Shown: positions 1 through 8,263 of the stretch, piece by piece
How positions within the stretch are numbered: position 1 is the first letter of the stretch
Layout: each line of letters begins with the position of its first letter
Notes under the pieces: model-generated
Database searches by the model: none
What the model saw: only the letters and a program-made list of their open reading frames with translations
What the model was told of the DNA's origin: nothing
Assembly (NCBI RefSeq): GCF_003402235.1
Contig: NZ_QEWO01000003.1
Coordinates: forward strand, 1 to 64,000
Direction: 5' to 3'
DNA from: Parahaliea mediterranea
GTDB taxonomy: Bacteria > Pseudomonadota > Gammaproteobacteria > Pseudomonadales > Halieaceae
DNA length: 64,000 nucleotides
Translations under genes and position numbers: made by a program

Positions 1-235
1 GCGGGGCTATCAATTTGACCTGATAACCGCGTGCGATTAGTTGTCGACCCCAATGGTGCGCGCCAGAACAGGCTTCAAGCCCGATTTCAGCGCCAGAGGG
101 GACACGGCGCTGTATCTCGGCAAGCCATGTGCTTCGTTTTAGATTCTTCCGCCAGACAGGTCGTTCGCGGCTATCGACACCGTGAACCTGAAAGACGTTT
201 TTTGCCAAATCTACGCCGACTCGAATAATCTGCAT
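1..235 (-). CDS. IS110-family transposase, N-terminal part (cut by window edge)
   Basis: Reading leftward from an ATG at 235, behind a GGAGGAG ribosome-binding site 8 nt upstream, the frame stays open to the window edge (78 complete codons). The start reads MQIIRVGVDLAKNVFQVHG, the typical beginning of the DEDD (RuvC-like) domain of IS110/IS1111 transposases; the Asp of GVDLAK is the first catalytic acid. A second stretch, EIGLEACSGAHHWGRQL, matches the next conserved block of the family, with its catalytic Glu. These enzymes move circular intermediates without the usual inverted-repeat chemistry. The Tnp_20 domain with the catalytic Ser lies outside the window, so intactness cannot be judged. 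The family call is firm; subgroup IS110 versus IS1111 is not resolved. Confidence 0.88.
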   Translation of the reverse strand, partial: MQIIRVGVDLAKNVFQVHGVDSRERPVWRKNLKRSTWLAEIQRRVPSGAEIGLEACSGAHHWGRQLIARGYQVKLIAP

Positions 236-340
236 GTTGGGCTCCTCCTCTCTCGTGACTGGTCTCCAACACTTCCAGTCTGGCACTTAGATGCCGAATA
301 TGGGTGAGGAGGAGTCCATCCCATTGTTTATGGGGTAGAG
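1..340 (-). mobile_element. IS110-family insertion sequence, left part
   Basis: The transposase start plus the non-coding stretch up to roughly 340 probably form one end of the element. No inverted repeat or target duplication can be placed, so the outer boundary is an estimate. A 6-bp hairpin (arms 257-262 and 275-280) sits in the noncoding end. The element lies directly downstream of the 3' end of a tRNA-Met gene. Confidence 0.5.
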
Positions 341-360
341 CCTGCTATTCGGGAGGGAGG

Positions 361-437
361 TGGTAGCTACGGGTGGACTTGAACCACCGACCCCAGCATT
401 ATGAATGCTGTGCTCTAACCAGCTGAGCTACGTAGCC
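361..437 (-). tRNA. tRNA-Met (CAT), elongator
   Basis: The reverse strand folds as a 77-nt cloverleaf with encoded CCA (361-363). Acceptor arm GGCTACG pairs with CGTAGCT (a G1-U72 wobble), the anticodon stem is CAGCA/TGCTG around loop TTCATAA, and the T loop is GTTCAAG. It resembles E. coli elongator metT far more than the initiator or lysidine tRNA-Ile. The CAT anticodon alone cannot exclude tRNA-Ile2, but the acceptor identity supports Met. Confidence 0.92.
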
Positions 438-501
438 ACATCAGCGACGGGACTGGGCAGTCCCAAAGAGGCGCGAATTTTGAGGAATTCGCCGGGGCAA
501 G

Positions 502-909
502 TCAAGCCCTTTCCTGTACTTCTACGCCCCGATTTTCTACCCCGCGCCCACGGCCAATATTGCCCTGCTCGCCCGCCTCGGGCAGCGCTTTGAACAGCTG
601 GGCCAGGGGGTTCAGGCGCCAGCTGAGAGCGACCAGGGACCAGCGATAGTTGACCAGCACGGCAACGACCAGAACCGCCACGGTGATGGTGCCGAACCAG
701 GTGGTCAGCCCGATCTCGAGCTCCCAGCGCCGGACGCAGGGCAGCACCGATGCCAGCAGCAGTGCCCACGCCACGCCCTGCAGTATCCAGAAGGCGAGCG
801 GCGTTCGCGCGCGCCCGTTCAGCGCCCGATAATAGCTGCTGCTGGCGTAGGCAAAGTGCAGGAAAGCCAGGGTGCTGAGGGCAAGGGCAAGCACAAAATC
901 CAGCGCCAT
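502..909 (-). CDS. DUF3325 family membrane protein
   Basis: A 135-aa protein with three to four hydrophobic segments (about residues 3-22, 42-60, 70-88) and a polar C-tail. It is the last gene of the TonB receptor-DUF3649-PepSY operon, and its ATG overlaps the stop of the PepSY gene (TGATG at 907-911). The combination of DUF3649, PepSY and DUF3325 next to a siderophore receptor is a recurrent proteobacterial arrangement; the job is probably inner-membrane support of ferric-siderophore reduction or uptake, but no biochemical role is established. The Arg/Gly/Glu-rich last 20 residues are not typical of a membrane segment. Confidence 0.75.
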   Translation of the reverse strand: MALDFVLALALSTLAFLHFAYASSSYYRALNGRARTPLAFWILQGVAWALLLASVLPCVRRWELEIGLTTWFGTITVAVLVVAVLVNYRWSLVALSWRLNPLAQLFKALPEAGEQGNIGRGRGVENRGVEVQERA

Positions 910-2480
910 CAGGCCGCTCCCTCCCGCGCCAGGGGCGCGCTGCGCCCGCGGTTTGCGGCGGGCGCAGCCGCCACCCGGGCTGCAGGCACTGCACCGCGCG
1001 CCAGGATGGCTGCAGCCACGGCAAAGGCCACGCCGGTGGCAAAGCAGGTCAGGTCAAAACCCAGGCGCAGCCAGTCACCCTGGCGCCAGGCGCCCACCAA
1101 ACTGACAGGCGAGGTGAGGCTGTCGAGCAGGGGGATCAGGGCATACAGGAGTGCCGCCACGGCGAACTGGTGAACCCAGCCGCGCCGGCTGCGCAGGCAG
1201 GCGGCATGGGCGAGCGCGGCCAGCCAGATGAGGAAAAAGGCGCTGATTTCCAGGCTGGCGCGATCTTCCGCCGCGACGGGGATCAGGCGGTTGGCCCAGA
1301 AGAAGCCGGCGGTGGCGATACAGAGCCCGGCAACGCCGGCGATGTTCAATGCGTTCACCAGCTCGTAGCCAAAGCGGCCACCGAGCTGTTTGCGCCGCTT
1401 TTTCGCCCAGTAGGCCAGGCCGGTGGCGATCATGACGCAACCCAGCACGCCTGCCAGGAAGAACAGCCAGCGCAGCAGGGTGCCGGCAAAACGCGCCTGG
1501 TGCAGGATGCTGAGGGCATTCCAGGTGGCGGCGATAGCGTTGTCCGCCCACGCCCCCGGGTTTTCCTTCTGTATTTCGCCGGCGGCATTGAACACCAGGC
1601 TGGCGCCACCGCCCCTACCGGAGGTGACGCCTGAGCGGTAGCTGGAATCCACTTCCACTTTGGCGGCACTGGTGAGTGGGTGCTGGATGGCGATGGCGCG
1701 CACCGGCATCTGCCAGCGGGCTTCGGTGGTGGCCAGCATCGCCGCCAGTGGCAGGTCGCCATCTGCCGGCGTGAATGACTGTACCGGTGCCGGCGGCGGC
1801 TCTGCACCGCGGCCGCGCCCGCCTTCGTTGTTCCAGAACACCAAGGTGCCGGCCAGCAGCACCAGGCCACTCAGTGTGATCATGAAGTGAAACGGCAGGG
1901 CAAACACGGCGGTAATGGCGTGGCCGTCCAGCAGCCCACGCAACGACTTGCGGGTACGAAAGGCAAAAAAGTCCTTGAAAATGTGCTTGTGGGCGACAAT
2001 GCCGGTGATGATGCCGACGAACATCAGCATGGAGGCGATCCCGACGATGATCCGCCCCGGCAGCCAGTGGATGCCGTGCAACTGGAAATGAAAGCGGTAG
2101 AGAAAGTTGGCGGCGTCGGTATCCCGCGGCGCCAGTTCTGCGCCGGTGGAGGCATCCAGGGCCTGGCTGTGGCCGCCCCGCCGGCCGCCCGGCTCCCCGG
2201 GGTTGCGCCAGCGCACCTGCAGGGCGCGCTCGCGCGTGGTGGGCAGTTGGATCTGCCATTGCTCTGCCTCCGGCGCCTTGCGCGCCAGGTAATCGTAAGC
2301 CACCTGGGCGGAGCCGGGGCCCGGCTGGGAAACGTGCAGCTCGGGCGCCATCCAGTAGTTGATTTCGCTGCGGAAGAACACCACGGTGCCAGTCAGGAAA
2401 ATGGCAAACAGCAGCCAGCCGACCACCAGGCTGCTCCAGGTGTGCAGCCAGGTCATGGATTCGCGGAAGGAACCTTTCAC
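909..2480 (-). CDS. PepSY domain-containing membrane protein
   Basis: A 523-aa PepSY-associated transmembrane protein. A GTG start at 2480 is chosen because it overlaps the stop of the upstream DUF3649 gene (GTGA) and gives the opening VKGSFRESMTWLHTWSSLVV typical of the family; the frame stays open further upstream but runs through DUF3649. TM helices lie near residues 10-35, 140-165, 190-215, 325-350, 365-385 and further on, with a large periplasmic PepSY region after the first. Family members sit in iron-acquisition operons and some act as ferric-siderophore reductases; here that role is inferred from context. Confidence 0.82.
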   Translation of the reverse strand: MKGSFRESMTWLHTWSSLVVGWLLFAIFLTGTVVFFRSEINYWMAPELHVSQPGPGSAQVAYDYLARKAPEAEQWQIQLPTTRERALQVRWRNPGEPGGRRGGHSQALDASTGAELAPRDTDAANFLYRFHFQLHGIHWLPGRIIVGIASMLMFVGIITGIVAHKHIFKDFFAFRTRKSLRGLLDGHAITAVFALPFHFMITLSGLVLLAGTLVFWNNEGGRGRGAEPPPAPVQSFTPADGDLPLAAMLATTEARWQMPVRAIAIQHPLTSAAKVEVDSSYRSGVTSGRGGGASLVFNAAGEIQKENPGAWADNAIAATWNALSILHQARFAGTLLRWLFFLAGVLGCVMIATGLAYWAKKRRKQLGGRFGYELVNALNIAGVAGLCIATAGFFWANRLIPVAAEDRASLEISAFFLIWLAALAHAACLRSRRGWVHQFAVAALLYALIPLLDSLTSPVSLVGAWRQGDWLRLGFDLTCFATGVAFAVAAAILARGAVPAARVAAAPAANRGRSAPLAREGAA

Positions 2481-2764
2481 GCCCACTCCCCCGCCACCAG
2501 CCGGTGCAGGCCGAACAGGGCCAGGGTGGGCAGCGCCACCCCAAGCGCCGCCGTGCGACTGCGGGCAACGGCAAACACCCACATAATCACCAGCAGGTAG
2601 ACAACAAAAAACAGGACGTTGACCAACTGACGCCCCTCCTGCGAAGACAGCTGCAGCAGGCGCACCAGCCAGATGCAAACAATCATCGACAGGCAGTAAC
2701 CGCCGGGGCCGGCGGCGACAACGCGGGTCAGTACATCAAGGGCACTGCTGCGTGTGGCGGTCAT
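2477..2764 (-). CDS. DUF3649 family small membrane protein
   Basis: A 95-aa protein starting MTATRSSALDVLTRVV, with an AGGGGG ribosome-binding site upstream and three predicted membrane helices (about 18-38, 47-68, 72-90). It is translationally coupled to the following PepSY gene by an overlapping stop/start. DUF3649 proteins almost always accompany a TonB receptor and a PepSY protein; the function is unknown. The longer upstream reading frame (to 3091) runs into the receptor gene and is rejected. Confidence 0.75.
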   Translation of the reverse strand: MTATRSSALDVLTRVVAAGPGGYCLSMIVCIWLVRLLQLSSQEGRQLVNVLFFVVYLLVIMWVFAVARSRTAALGVALPTLALFGLHRLVAGEWA

Positions 2765-2808
2765 AGTGTCAGCCCCCTGTGCCGACTTGTTGTCGCGGTC
2801 TGTAAACG

Positions 2809-2837
2809 CAACAGGCCCGACGCTGCCGGGCCTGTTG
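2809..2837 (-). terminator. Strong hairpin between receptor gene and DUF3649
   Basis: An 11-bp perfect stem (2809-2819 with 2827-2837, arm CAACAGGCCCG) closes a 7-nt loop in the 93-nt gap after the receptor stop. There is no long T run, only CGTTTAC, so partial termination or an mRNA-stabilising hairpin that keeps receptor expression above that of the downstream genes is likely. Confidence 0.55.
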
Positions 2838-2856
2838 ACAACTGCACTTGCAAGGT

Positions 2857-4938
2857 TCAGAAGTCCAGGTTGAAGCTGACATTCAGGCGGCGGCCATCCA
2901 GCACCACGCCGTAGTTGTCGTTGGTAATGGTTTTGTCGGCCACGTTGTACAGGCCGGCCATGAGCTTGAGGCTGTCGCTCAGGCGGTACATGGCGCCGAT
3001 GTCCATCAGCGTGTACTGCGGGGTGCCATCGGTCATTGAGGTGCGGCCCAGGTAGTCGGTGGTTTCGCCGCGGTAGTTGGCCCGACCCCACAGGTTGAGC
3101 TTGCTGGTGGCGTCCCAGTTCAGGGTTACGTTGGCCATCTGCTTCGGCATTTTGTTCAACGGCTCGCCAGCGAAGTCACCGGTTTTCTGCTCGGAGTCGG
3201 TGTAGGTGTAGTCCGCCTTCAGTTGCAGGCTGTCGGTGAGCCAGTAGTTGACGGAGGCTTCTATCCCCTGCATTTCTGCCTCCGCGATGTTCATGCGGGT
3301 GCTCAGGAAGTAGTAGGTGTTGCCGCTGAACGCGCACTGGTAGTTCTGGTAGTCGTTGCGGTCCACGCCTTCGCTGGTGCAGTAGCGGTCCTCGGCGATC
3401 TTGTCCTTGAAGGTGGTATGGAAGGCCATCACGCTGGTGTTCAGGCCCAGGTCGCGGTTGTTGTAGATAAAGCCCAGCTCGTAGTTCACGCTGGTTTCCG
3501 GCTCCAGGTCGGGGTTGCCGATGATCAGGGCGCGGGAGATGGGCTGGCCGTCGGGGGTCAGGTTGGGTGAACCGCCGCCACCGGTGCCGCGGCCAAAGCC
3601 GGCAGTGGCTTCGGCCAGGGAGGGCTGGGTGTAGCCGGTGGACACACCACCCTTGAAGGTCAGGTTGTCGCTGCTGTGCCAGTTGGCGTACAGGCGCGGT
3701 GACCAGTGGGCGCCGAACTGCTCGTCGTCGTCGTAGCGCAGGCCGGTGGTGATGCCCAGGTTCTCGATGAAGTTCCACTCGGCCTCGGCGAACACGGCGC
3801 CAATCCAGCGGTCCACAGTATCGGAGGCAATCGGCACGTTGGCGTCCAGCAGGCCGTTGGTTTCATCCACCAGCTCTTCAGTTTTGTAGCGCCCGCCAAA
3901 GGTGTAGATGTGGCGCTCGCCGGCATAGGTGGCCTGGGAGTTCAGGATGAGAATTTCTTCCTGCTTGTCTTCGGTCTGCACGCGCTCGGACAGGTCCTGC
4001 TGCAGGTAGGTGGTGGTGGTGAGCTGGCCGTAGCTGCCGTCGTGGGTCAGGGTGTAGAGCTTTTTCTCGTACTCGTAGGACGAGCCGTCGGAATCCTCGG
4101 GAATGGACTTGCCCGGCGTGTGGCTGAACTCCATGTTGGATTCGTCGTAGGCAAAGCCCAGGCGGTTGGCATCGTTCAGTGCCCAGTTCAATTTGCCGCC
4201 AAGGCGGACGGTGTCGGCATCCGGACGGCTGGCGGCGGAATCGCCACCACCGTAGTACTCGCTCTCGTCGGTGTGCTGGTAGCTGCCGTTCAACTCCAGG
4301 CCCAGCACGCCATCCACCAGTGGGCCACCGAGGTAGAAGTCGGAGTTGTAGGCGTCGCTGCTGATGTCGTTCATGGAATGGGTAAAGTCACCGGCGATGC
4401 TGCCGCCCCACTCATCCGGTGTGGTCCGGGTGATGATGTTCACCACGCCGCCCATGGCCTCGGAGCCGTACAGGGAGGACATGGGGCCGCGGATCACTTC
4501 CACCCGCTCGATCATCGCCAGCGGTGGCAGGCCGATCTGCTTGCCGCCGTCGGCGCCGTTGGTGTTCACCGAGCGCCCTGCGGAAATGGGGCGGCCGTCA
4601 ACAAGGTACAGGGTGTATTTGTCGTCCATGCCGCGGATGCTGATGTCCTGCATGTTGCCACCGCCGGTCACGTACACACCGGGGATGTCGCGCATGGCGT
4701 CGACAATGGTGGTGTAGGACTCCTTGCGCAGCTGCTCCTGGGAGATTACAGAAATAGAGGCCGGCGCATCGATAATGCGCTGCTGGTGGCCGGCGGCGGT
4801 CACCACGATCTCTTCCATGTTGTCCTGCCGCTCATGGGCAAGCCCAGCCGTGTCGGACATCGCCAGCGGCGCCATCAGCACCAGCGGTAGTGGCAGGCCG
4901 GCGCAGCGCACGGCCCGGGCGGTCAACAGTGAACGCAT
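2857..4938 (-). CDS. TonB-dependent siderophore receptor (FepA/CirA-like)
   Basis: A 693-aa outer-membrane receptor. Residues 1-29 form a signal peptide, the TonB box is EEIVVTA at 42-48, the plug spans about 50-170 and includes ERVEVIRGPMSSLYGSEAMG (144-163), and a beta-barrel ends in the C-terminal aromatic VSFNLDF. The plug (SIRGM, YLVDGRPI) is of the catecholate/colicin-receptor type. It imports an iron chelate, powered by TonB/ExbBD. It heads the operon with DUF3649, PepSY and DUF3325 genes and has a Fur-like box upstream. The exact ligand cannot be read from sequence. Confidence 0.9.
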   Translation of the reverse strand: MRSLLTARAVRCAGLPLPLVLMAPLAMSDTAGLAHERQDNMEEIVVTAAGHQQRIIDAPASISVISQEQLRKESYTTIVDAMRDIPGVYVTGGGNMQDISIRGMDDKYTLYLVDGRPISAGRSVNTNGADGGKQIGLPPLAMIERVEVIRGPMSSLYGSEAMGGVVNIITRTTPDEWGGSIAGDFTHSMNDISSDAYNSDFYLGGPLVDGVLGLELNGSYQHTDESEYYGGGDSAASRPDADTVRLGGKLNWALNDANRLGFAYDESNMEFSHTPGKSIPEDSDGSSYEYEKKLYTLTHDGSYGQLTTTTYLQQDLSERVQTEDKQEEILILNSQATYAGERHIYTFGGRYKTEELVDETNGLLDANVPIASDTVDRWIGAVFAEAEWNFIENLGITTGLRYDDDEQFGAHWSPRLYANWHSSDNLTFKGGVSTGYTQPSLAEATAGFGRGTGGGGSPNLTPDGQPISRALIIGNPDLEPETSVNYELGFIYNNRDLGLNTSVMAFHTTFKDKIAEDRYCTSEGVDRNDYQNYQCAFSGNTYYFLSTRMNIAEAEMQGIEASVNYWLTDSLQLKADYTYTDSEQKTGDFAGEPLNKMPKQMANVTLNWDATSKLNLWGRANYRGETTDYLGRTSMTDGTPQYTLMDIGAMYRLSDSLKLMAGLYNVADKTITNDNYGVVLDGRRLNVSFNLDF

Positions 4939-4973
4939 GTCTCAATTCCCCTATGGATAACAACAAGGGCGCG

Positions 4974-4993
4974 AATGATAATGCTTCCTATTA
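4974..4993. promoter_or_regulatory. Candidate Fur box
   Basis: The A/T-rich 20-mer AATGATAATGCTTCCTATTA stands out in G+C-rich surroundings and matches much of the 19-bp Fur consensus, especially TGATAAT. It lies 36 bp upstream of the receptor ATG and about 80 bp from the divergent LysR start, so iron-dependent repression of the receptor operon is the simplest reading. The right half-site is imperfect. Confidence 0.5.
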
Positions 4994-5075
4994 CCGACAA
5001 ATAGACTAGAATGCCCGAACAGTGCGTTCCGCAATCCGGAACACTGCCTGCGCCCAACCGGAGCCGACAACCGCC

Positions 5076-5987
5076 ATGCCCCACTGGAAAGAGCTGCGAA
5101 GTTACGTCGCCGTAGTCGCCAGCGGCAGCCTCAGCGCCACCGCCCGCGAGCTGCAGCTACCCAAGTCAACCTTGAGCCGCCATCTCAAAAAGCTGGAGGC
5201 TGACGTTGGCCACCTGCTGCTCAAGCGGGAGTCCAACCGGCTCATCCCCACCGAGGCCGGGCGCGCGTTCTACCACGTTGGCACCCGCATTCTGCAGCTG
5301 GCGGACGAGGGCCTGGACGAGCTGGACCGGCTCAGCGAGGTCGCCCAGGGCGAGCTGGCGCTGTACGTGGACAACGGCCTGCTGCGTGGCTGGCTGGGCG
5401 GGGTGATCGCCGAGTTCATGCGCCTTTATCCTGAAGTGAGCGTCACCCTGCGAACCTATCTCGGCCAGGACGCCGAGCGCTGGCGGGACACGGTGTTCCT
5501 GTGGATGGGCGAGCTACCCCCGCACCCCCTGCGGCAGGAATGCCTGAGCCTGCTGAGCCAGGGCGTGTATGCCAGCCAAGAGTATCTGCAGCGGCACGGG
5601 CAGCCACAGCACCCCAGGGACCTGCAGACCCACCAGTGGATTCACCTGCTTGGCAGCGCCAGCGACACCCTGGTCATGGAGTCCGCCGATGGCGCCCAGG
5701 TGCCGGTGGCGTTGCCGCCCTCGCGCATGCAGTCGGATCAGCTGGTCCTGCACGCGGACGCCATCTGCGCCGGCCAGGGGCTGGGCATCATCCCCAACTG
5801 GCAGGCCCAGCTGCGCCTGCGCGCTCACCCCGGCTGCTTCCAGCGCTGCCTGGAGGATTGGGAGCCGCCGGCCATGCCCATCTGGCTGGCCTACCCCCAC
5901 GGCAAGCTGGCGCGCAAGCACCAGGCCTTTCTCACCCACCTGCGCCGCCACCTGCCGGATGCGTGGAGCGCGACAGGCGCAGCGTGA
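5076..5987 (+). CDS. LysR-family transcriptional regulator
   Basis: A 303-aa regulator from the ATG at 5076 (MPHWKELRSYVAVVASGSL); an earlier in-frame GTG at 5022 is disfavoured because family members start close to the helix-turn-helix. Residues 4-62 form the winged HTH (SATARELQLPKSTLSRHLKK), followed by a periplasmic-binding-protein-like effector domain from about residue 90. It is divergent from the siderophore receptor across a 137-bp gap containing the Fur-like box. It may control the receptor or itself; the effector is unknown. Confidence 0.85.
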   Translation: MPHWKELRSYVAVVASGSLSATARELQLPKSTLSRHLKKLEADVGHLLLKRESNRLIPTEAGRAFYHVGTRILQLADEGLDELDRLSEVAQGELALYVDNGLLRGWLGGVIAEFMRLYPEVSVTLRTYLGQDAERWRDTVFLWMGELPPHPLRQECLSLLSQGVYASQEYLQRHGQPQHPRDLQTHQWIHLLGSASDTLVMESADGAQVPVALPPSRMQSDQLVLHADAICAGQGLGIIPNWQAQLRLRAHPGCFQRCLEDWEPPAMPIWLAYPHGKLARKHQAFLTHLRRHLPDAWSATGAA

Positions 5988-6083
5988 ATACCCGCGCCGC
6001 ACAGCGCACGCCTCTGCCATCGCTGTGGCCCTGGCCACCCCGGCGGCGGCATAATCAGGGCTTTTCCATGCAGGATGACTCCC

Positions 6084-7400
6084 ATGCTACGCACACTGCT
6101 CCCGGCCCTTGCCGTTTCCCTGGCGGCCAGCGCCGCCTGCCAGGCCAGCACCGAGAATAATGCTGTGAAGAACAGCGTGAACGAAACAGCACAGCAATAT
6201 GTGCGCCTGGTGCTGGCCATGGGCGAGCACGATGAGGGCTACGTAGATGCCTACTACGGCCCGCCACAATGGCGCCAGCAGGCAGCGGAAGCGCCGCCCG
6301 CCCCGGCGGCCATTGCCGCCACCGCCCGCCAGTTGCAAGCGCAGCTGCCGGCGGCGGATGAACAGGCTGCGACAGCGCCCGACACCGCGCTTGAAGCCCT
6401 GCGCGTGAACTACCTGCGCACCCAGCTTGGCGCGCTGGCCGCTTACGCCGGCCGCTTCGGCAGCAAAGCACCGCGCGACTTCGACGCCGAGGCCCGGGCC
6501 CTGTACGACACCGCGCCGCCCCGGCGTGAGCTGTCTTCCTTCGACAGCACCCTGGCACAGCTGGCGGCCCTGCTGCCCGGCGACGGCCCCCTGCACGAGC
6601 GGGTGGATGCCTTCCAGCGCCAGTTCGACATCCCCCGGGCAAAACTGCCCGCCGTCTTCGAGGCGGCCATTGACGCCTGCCGCGAGCGCACCCTGGCGCA
6701 CATTGCCCTGCCCGAGGGTGAGAGCTTTCGCCTGGAATATGTCACCGACCAGCCCTGGAGCGGCTACAACTGGTATGAGGGCAAGGCCCACAGCCTGATT
6801 CAGGTGAACACCGACCTGCCGGTTCGCATTGACCGCGCCATCGACCTGGGCTGCCACGAGGGCTACCCCGGCCACCACACCTACAATGCCCTGCTTGAAT
6901 CCACCTTTGTGCAACAGCGCGGCTGGGTGGAGTTCAGTGTCTACCCACTGTTCAGCCCCCAGTCGCTGATTGCCGAGGGCAGTGCCAACTACGGCATTGA
7001 GCTGGCTTTTCCCGGCAAGGAAAAACTGCGCTTCGAGCAGGAGGTGCTCTACCCGCTGGCCGGGCTGGACCCCACCACCGCGAAGCGCTATGACGAGGTG
7101 CAGGCGCTGACGGCAGAGCTGAGCTACGCCCGCAACGAGATTGCCCGCCAGTACCTGAACGGCGAAATAGACCGCGAGCAGGCCATCGCCCTGTCCCAGA
7201 CCTACGGCCCCACCAGCCACAGCCGCGCCGAGCAATCTGTGCGGTTTATCGACACCTATGGCGCCTACGTCATCAACTACAACTGGGGCAAGGCACTGGT
7301 GAAGGCCTATATCGAACGCGACACCCACTCCAGCGAACAGCGCTGGCAGAAGTTCAGCGCGCTGCTGGCATCGCCCCGCCTGCCTTCTGATCTGGAATGA
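6084..7400 (+). CDS. Secreted DUF885 protein (putative zinc peptidase)
   Basis: A 438-aa protein from the ATG at 6084, which has CAGGA 8 nt upstream; an ATG at 6075 directly abuts that site and is less likely. The N-terminus MLRTLLPALAVSLAASAACQA is a Sec signal peptide. The signature CHEGYPGHH, an HExxxGHH-type zinc motif, lies near residue 256, followed by EGSANYGIEL. DUF885 proteins are thought to be metallopeptidase-like; substrate unknown. It stands alone on the plus strand and ends 234 bp before the convergent dps gene. Confidence 0.75.
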   Translation: MLRTLLPALAVSLAASAACQASTENNAVKNSVNETAQQYVRLVLAMGEHDEGYVDAYYGPPQWRQQAAEAPPAPAAIAATARQLQAQLPAADEQAATAPDTALEALRVNYLRTQLGALAAYAGRFGSKAPRDFDAEARALYDTAPPRRELSSFDSTLAQLAALLPGDGPLHERVDAFQRQFDIPRAKLPAVFEAAIDACRERTLAHIALPEGESFRLEYVTDQPWSGYNWYEGKAHSLIQVNTDLPVRIDRAIDLGCHEGYPGHHTYNALLESTFVQQRGWVEFSVYPLFSPQSLIAEGSANYGIELAFPGKEKLRFEQEVLYPLAGLDPTTAKRYDEVQALTAELSYARNEIARQYLNGEIDREQAIALSQTYGPTSHSRAEQSVRFIDTYGAYVINYNWGKALVKAYIERDTHSSEQRWQKFSALLASPRLPSDLE

Positions 7401-7536
7401 TTTTGGCACAACCCCCGCCAATGCAATGATTGCAATACAGGGGGAATGTTAAAAATGGGGAAGGGGAACCGGCAGGAGAAGCATCAGCATCTGAGCTGGG
7501 GTTCAACCTGCGGCACAGCCACACGCTGAGCTGCCA

Positions 7537-7560
7537 GGCCGGGGTACACATGCCCCGGCC
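7537..7560. terminator. GC-rich hairpin between convergent DUF885 gene and dps
   Basis: Arms GGCCGGGG (7537-7544) and CCCCGGCC (7553-7560) form a perfect 8-bp stem with an 8-nt loop. It lies between two convergent genes and could end transcription from either side, although neither strand shows a T run. Confidence 0.4.
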
Positions 7561-7567
7561 ATTGGCG

Positions 7568-7600
7568 CCAGGTTCTATCCAGGTTCTATCCAGGCTCTAT
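7568..7600. repeat. Three tandem 11-bp repeats
   Basis: CCAGGTTCTAT occurs at 7568 and 7579, and CCAGGCTCTAT at 7590, head to tail. They are followed by two copies of GGTCAGGACAC at 7615-7625 and 7632-7642; the second copy contains the dps stop codon. The repeats look like replication slippage in noncoding DNA; no function is evident. Confidence 0.8.
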
Positions 7601-7633
7601 CAAGCCACTCTTATGGTCAGGACACCCTTAAGG

Positions 7634-8179
7634 TCAGGACACTTTGCCGGCGGCGCCTTTTTCTGTCGCCACGCCTTCGGTGGGCAGTTTGCCGCCAGAG
7701 GATTCCAGGTGGGCACGAATGAACCACTGGAACAGTTCCAGATCGCCGGTATGCCCGGTTAGCAGGTCTTCCGAGACGGAGTCCAGTTCGCCCAGTTTAC
7801 CCACTGCGCTGCGCTGATCCTCGATCAGTCCGGTGTATACCACATCCAGCGCCGCCAGGTGTTCGGTGGCCAGCGCTCGCTGCAGGGAGTAGTCGTCCCA
7901 GTCGCGGCGATTGACCACGGCCGCTGGCGTGCCGACCGGAATGCCACCCAGGGTGGCAATGCGCTCGGCCACGGCGTCCACCATTTCCTGCACTGCGGTC
8001 ACCTGGGGGTCGAGCATTTCATGCACCGCGATGAAGTTCGGCCCCACCACGTTCCAGTGCACGTGTTTGAGGGTCAGGCCCAGGTCAATAAGCGCCACCA
8101 TGCGCTTGTCCAGGATGGCAATTACCTTGTCTGCGGTGGCCTTGTCCATGCCGGGTACGGTGAAGTTGGTCGCTGTCAT
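7634..8179 (-). CDS. dps: Dps-family DNA-protecting ferritin
   Basis: A 181-aa Dps. The inter-subunit ferroxidase residues are visible in LKHVHWNVVGPNFIAVHEMLD (His and Asp at about 39-58) with the later E/D-rich helix. Dodecamers oxidise and store Fe(II) with peroxide and shield DNA in stationary phase. ATG at 8179 has GGAGA upstream. It is preceded on the same strand by a small lipoprotein gene, with a hairpin between them. The N-terminus lacks a Lys-rich tail, so DNA binding is uncertain. Confidence 0.92.
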   Translation of the reverse strand: MTATNFTVPGMDKATADKVIAILDKRMVALIDLGLTLKHVHWNVVGPNFIAVHEMLDPQVTAVQEMVDAVAERIATLGGIPVGTPAAVVNRRDWDDYSLQRALATEHLAALDVVYTGLIEDQRSAVGKLGELDSVSEDLLTGHTGDLELFQWFIRAHLESSGGKLPTEGVATEKGAAGKVS

Positions 8180-8210
8180 GTTCTATCTCCTGTGCATTCT
8201 CAAGGTTGCG

Positions 8211-8235
8211 CGGGCGCCCGGCTCACGGGCGCCCG
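8211..8235. terminator. Double-palindrome hairpin between lipoprotein gene and dps
   Basis: The self-complementary decamer CGGGCGCCCG occurs twice (8211-8220 and 8226-8235) with GCTCA between, so a 10-bp stem can form on either strand. It lies 29 bp after the small lipoprotein stop and 32 bp before the dps ATG. Without a T run it is more likely a pause or mRNA-processing structure than a strong terminator. Confidence 0.45.
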
Positions 8236-8263
8236 TTGTTACTGTGGGAATATTCGCAGGGAA

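Noticed and set aside
361-437. tRNA-Ile2 (lysidine CAT) for the first tRNA
   Set aside because: The acceptor stem GGCTACG matches elongator tRNA-Met and differs from tRNA-Ile(CAT).
2481-2678. Longer N-terminus for the PepSY protein
   Set aside because: It would lie within DUF3649 in another frame; the GTG overlapping that stop fits better.
6087-7421. 444-codon minus-strand frame opposite the DUF885 gene
   Set aside because: The plus strand has a signal peptide and an HExxxGHH motif; the antisense product is Gly/Val/Ala low-complexity.
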